DNA from: Calothrix sp. PCC 7103
Lineage (GTDB): Bacteria > Cyanobacteriota > Cyanobacteriia > Cyanobacteriales > Nostocaceae
Direction: 5' to 3'
Length of the DNA: 64,000 bases
NCBI RefSeq assembly: GCF_000331305.1
Contig: NZ_KB217478.1
Coordinates: forward strand, 1,144,464-1,208,463
Positions within the stretch are counted from its first letter, which is position 1. Every line of letters starts with the position of its first letter. Both the position numbers and the translations under genes were made by a program. This document shows positions 62,011 through 64,000 of this stretch, one piece after another. Below the pieces are notes generated by a model. That model was not told where the DNA came from, made no database searches, and worked only from the letters and a program-made list of their open reading frames with translations.

Positions 62011-63920
62011 CCGCTGAAAGGCTTTAATAACAAGACTTTACAATAAATATGTCTAGAAATTCATTTTTATAAATACCACAATTACTAATAAAAATACTCA
62101 AAAAGATGATTTTTTAGCCATCTCTATAGTGATTTTGGGTGTTGAATCGGTAAGTGAGGCTGAAAAAAGCGCACCATTTTTGATTATGATTATTGAGAGT
62201 AATTATTATTTATTCGGAGCAAAGTCGCTTCCGACCCAGATTATGTGGCTTTCACCAATCTTTGAACGTTTTGTAGAAAAAAGTCCTATCACGGTAATCA
62301 TTCGAGCGATGATGGAAGTCGTGTTGGTGGACAACGAACTTAATAATTTATTCAATCGAACTGCTCAAACTGGTTACACAAGAGAATTGCTATTTTCAAC
62401 TTTGGTCAAAATGATGACCGAAGTTGTATGTAGCACCAGCCAAAGTATCGGCTCAGTATATAAAGAGATGGCTGCTGAAATTGGTGTTTCCAAAACAGCA
62501 GTTTACGACAAGCTTAATCGTCTTGAGCCAGATGTAAGTCAAGCATTGGTAAGAGACACAGCATCAAAGTTGGAAGTAATAATAAATACAGTTGGTATTA
62601 ATGTCCCAAGCTTATTACCCAATTACAAAGTCAAAATTTTAGATGGTAATGTTTTGGGAGCTACGGAACATCGTTTGGCTGTACTACGCAATACGGGAGC
62701 AGGATCTTTGCCAGGTAAATCTATAGCCGTATTGTCAGCAGACCTAGGGATAGTAACTGATGTGTTTCCATGTGAAGACGGACACTCACAGGAACGTTCC
62801 TTATTACCCGAAGTTTTAGAGACAGTTGAAACCAAGGATTTATGGATTGGCGATAGGAATTTTTGCACCCAAGAATTTATATTTGGAATTATTTCTAGGG
62901 GAGGAAGTTTTATAATTCGTCAACACAAAAGTTTACCTTGGCAACCAATAAACGAACTTATTTACCAGGGGCAAATTGATGGGGGAGAAGTATTTTCTCA
63001 AGATGTTCTTTTAGAGTATTCTGGAATCAAGTTGAACTGTCGCCGCATCGTTGTTAAATTAGAAAAACCTACTCGTGACGGAGAAACAGAAATTGCGATA
63101 TTAACAAATATACCTTCATCTCATGCCGACTCAGTTTTAATATCGCAACTGTATCGAAAACGTTGGCGAGTAGAAACTTTATTTCAGGTTGTCACGCAGA
63201 CTTTTCATTGCGAAATTAAAACTTTAGGCTATCCTAGAGCCGCTTTATTTTCTTTTTGTATGGCACTAGTTGCTTATAATTTATTTGCTTGTTTAAAAGT
63301 TATTTTATCAAGCGTTCATGGGGTAGATAAAATTGAAGGTAAATTATCTTCCTACTATCTTTCAGCAGCAGTAGAAGGCACTTATAAAGGTATGATGATA
63401 GCTTTACCTTCGGAGGAGTGGGAGAGATTAGGAGAAATAAACTTAACAGAATTTTCACAAATACTACAGGACTGGGCAAGGTTTGTAAACTTATCAGCTT
63501 TTACTTCATCCCCAAGAAAACCAAAGGAGAAAAAACAAAAACCGCGTTACGACCCTAAACATCCCCATGTTTCAACGGCTCGTCTTCTTGAAGAAAAAAA
63601 GAGCAAGAGTAAGAGTAAGAAGACCTCGCAGCAATAAAAGTAATCTTGTCGATTCCTCATAGTTGTAAAACACAATTACTTTTCATATCTATTTAAATAA
63701 AATTTTTGAAACTATCTGATGCTCAAAAGGATGGTTATAATCATCTGTCTAATTATCTATATTTTCGTCATTAGAATATCTCATCCACTTAACTTCTCTG
63801 TTAAATATCTTTTTGCAAATATTTAATTTTATTTATTCTGAGTAAGCTAAAAAAATTATTGATAATATTATCCCTTTATTGATAATCATCTCCTTCTCTA
63901 ACGCCACCTTGACTGGGCTG
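61985..63920. mobile_element. IS4-type insertion sequence (about 1.94 kb)
   Basis: CAGCCCAGTCAAGGT at the left end (61985) is mirrored by ACCTTGACTGGGCTG at the right end with one interruption (CCTTGACTGGGCTG, 63907-63920). It encloses one transposase gene and about 280 bases of AT-rich 3' DNA. No target duplication is visible: the bases outside differ, and the gene on the left is not resumed on the right. Recombination between IS copies or a deletion would explain this. Confidence 0.78.
62243..63637 (+). CDS. IS4-family transposase
   Basis: A DDE transposase of 464 residues from ATG 62243; in-frame GTG 62129 and ATG 62186 are alternatives. The catalytic pattern is visible: VKILDGN (first Asp, about 133), LWIGDRNFCTQEF (second Asp, about 203) and the YREK-like LYRKRWRVETLF with Glu at about 312. 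AALFSFCMALVAYNLFACLK follows as in the family. The C-terminus is a Lys/Ser-rich tail (KKSKSKSKKTS). No frameshift was seen, so the element may be active. It contains no GGCGCC site. Confidence 0.9.
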   Translation: MWLSPIFERFVEKSPITVIIRAMMEVVLVDNELNNLFNRTAQTGYTRELLFSTLVKMMTEVVCSTSQSIGSVYKEMAAEIGVSKTAVYDKLNRLEPDVSQALVRDTASKLEVIINTVGINVPSLLPNYKVKILDGNVLGATEHRLAVLRNTGAGSLPGKSIAVLSADLGIVTDVFPCEDGHSQERSLLPEVLETVETKDLWIGDRNFCTQEFIFGIISRGGSFIIRQHKSLPWQPINELIYQGQIDGGEVFSQDVLLEYSGIKLNCRRIVVKLEKPTRDGETEIAILTNIPSSHADSVLISQLYRKRWRVETLFQVVTQTFHCEIKTLGYPRAALFSFCMALVAYNLFACLKVILSSVHGVDKIEGKLSSYYLSAAVEGTYKGMMIALPSEEWERLGEINLTEFSQILQDWARFVNLSAFTSSPRKPKEKKQKPRYDPKHPHVSTARLLEEKKSKSKSKKTSQQ

Positions 63921-64000
63921 CGATATAACCTAACCCCTGTTTTTTGCGAAAAACCGCGACAGCAGGGCCAGTTGCTTTCAGATAGCGTCCATCTTCCAAA
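63899..64000 (-). pseudogene. 3' end of an unrecognised gene, cut by the IS element (runs off the window)
   Basis: On the reverse strand an open frame enters from beyond the window: LEDGRYLKATGPAVAVFRKK, then QGLGYI. It ends inside the IS terminal repeat with AAQSRWR and TAG at 63899-63901. The native C-terminus has probably been replaced by IS sequence. The family cannot be told from 27 residues. Confidence 0.4.

Noticed and set aside
61985..63920. Target-site duplication of the IS4-type element
   Set aside because: The bases outside the inverted repeats do not match over 8-12 positions on either side.

Overview
The window looks like chromosome from a filamentous, probably heterocyst-forming (Nostocales-like) cyanobacterium. 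Reasons: DevBCA-type exporter genes, cyanobacterial-type families (DUF3598, DUF3288, YlqD, fused Ser/Thr kinase-AAA-GAF-histidine kinase, MlaD/MlaF of the TGD type, CrtISO-like oxidoreductase), AT-rich intergenic DNA, and many short dispersed repeats. The usual cyanobacterial HIP1 palindrome (GCGATCGC) was not seen. In its place the palindrome GGCGCC occurs about 100 times by eye, roughly one per 600 bases, apart from a gap of about 5.7 kb over the giant kinase gene.

Layout. 1-1405: urease accessory genes ureE-ureF-ureG (ureG runs off the window). 1430-8438: DUF3598 protein, FAD monooxygenase, repeats and a MITE, GIY-YIG protein, a 60-bp tandem repeat, a nonsense-interrupted acetyltransferase, a decayed and an intact TerB-like gene, and murF. 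8727-18890: clpC, DUF3288, CadD-like transporter, mlaD/mlaF, CrtISO-like oxidoreductase and recQ. 18890-26027: acetyltransferase, a small membrane protein, then a tight seven-gene reverse-strand operon of uncharacterised metabolism. 26028-30263: paired small membrane proteins, the wreck of an acyl-CoA synthetase gene, ylqD and a dihydrolipoamide acyltransferase. 30415-34011: a MITE and a DUF4178/spermidine synthase-like membrane cluster. 34306-39711: an 1801-residue hybrid kinase.

40275-42184 is the most interesting locus. A Ro60 (TROVE/vWA) gene is preceded, on the same strand, by two tandem RNAs of about 123 nt. Each has a tRNA-like acceptor stem, D arm and T arm supported by compensatory changes between the copies. 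In each the anticodon region is replaced by a longer insert carrying a shared block. They look like tRNA-mimicking Y RNAs, and the arrangement (acceptor stem kept, insert at the anticodon position) seems unlike the YrlA type.

42541-50754 holds a DUF2141 protein, a complete ISL3 element with 8-bp target duplications inside a shattered histidine kinase, a MazF-type toxin-antitoxin pair, threonine aldolase, persulfide dioxygenase-like protein, a TetR/hydrolase operon with a large operator palindrome, an antitoxin whose toxin was cut off by a MITE, and an HNH protein. 51139-56172: MarR regulator with matching operators before itself and before devBCA, then an Fe-S/SCP2-like gene with a broken 5' end. 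57434-62010: a galactofuranose-type sugar ABC transporter (ytfQ-R-T-yjfF-like), split by a MITE and truncated by an IS4-type element that occupies 61985-63920. No rRNA gene, canonical tRNA gene or CRISPR array was seen.
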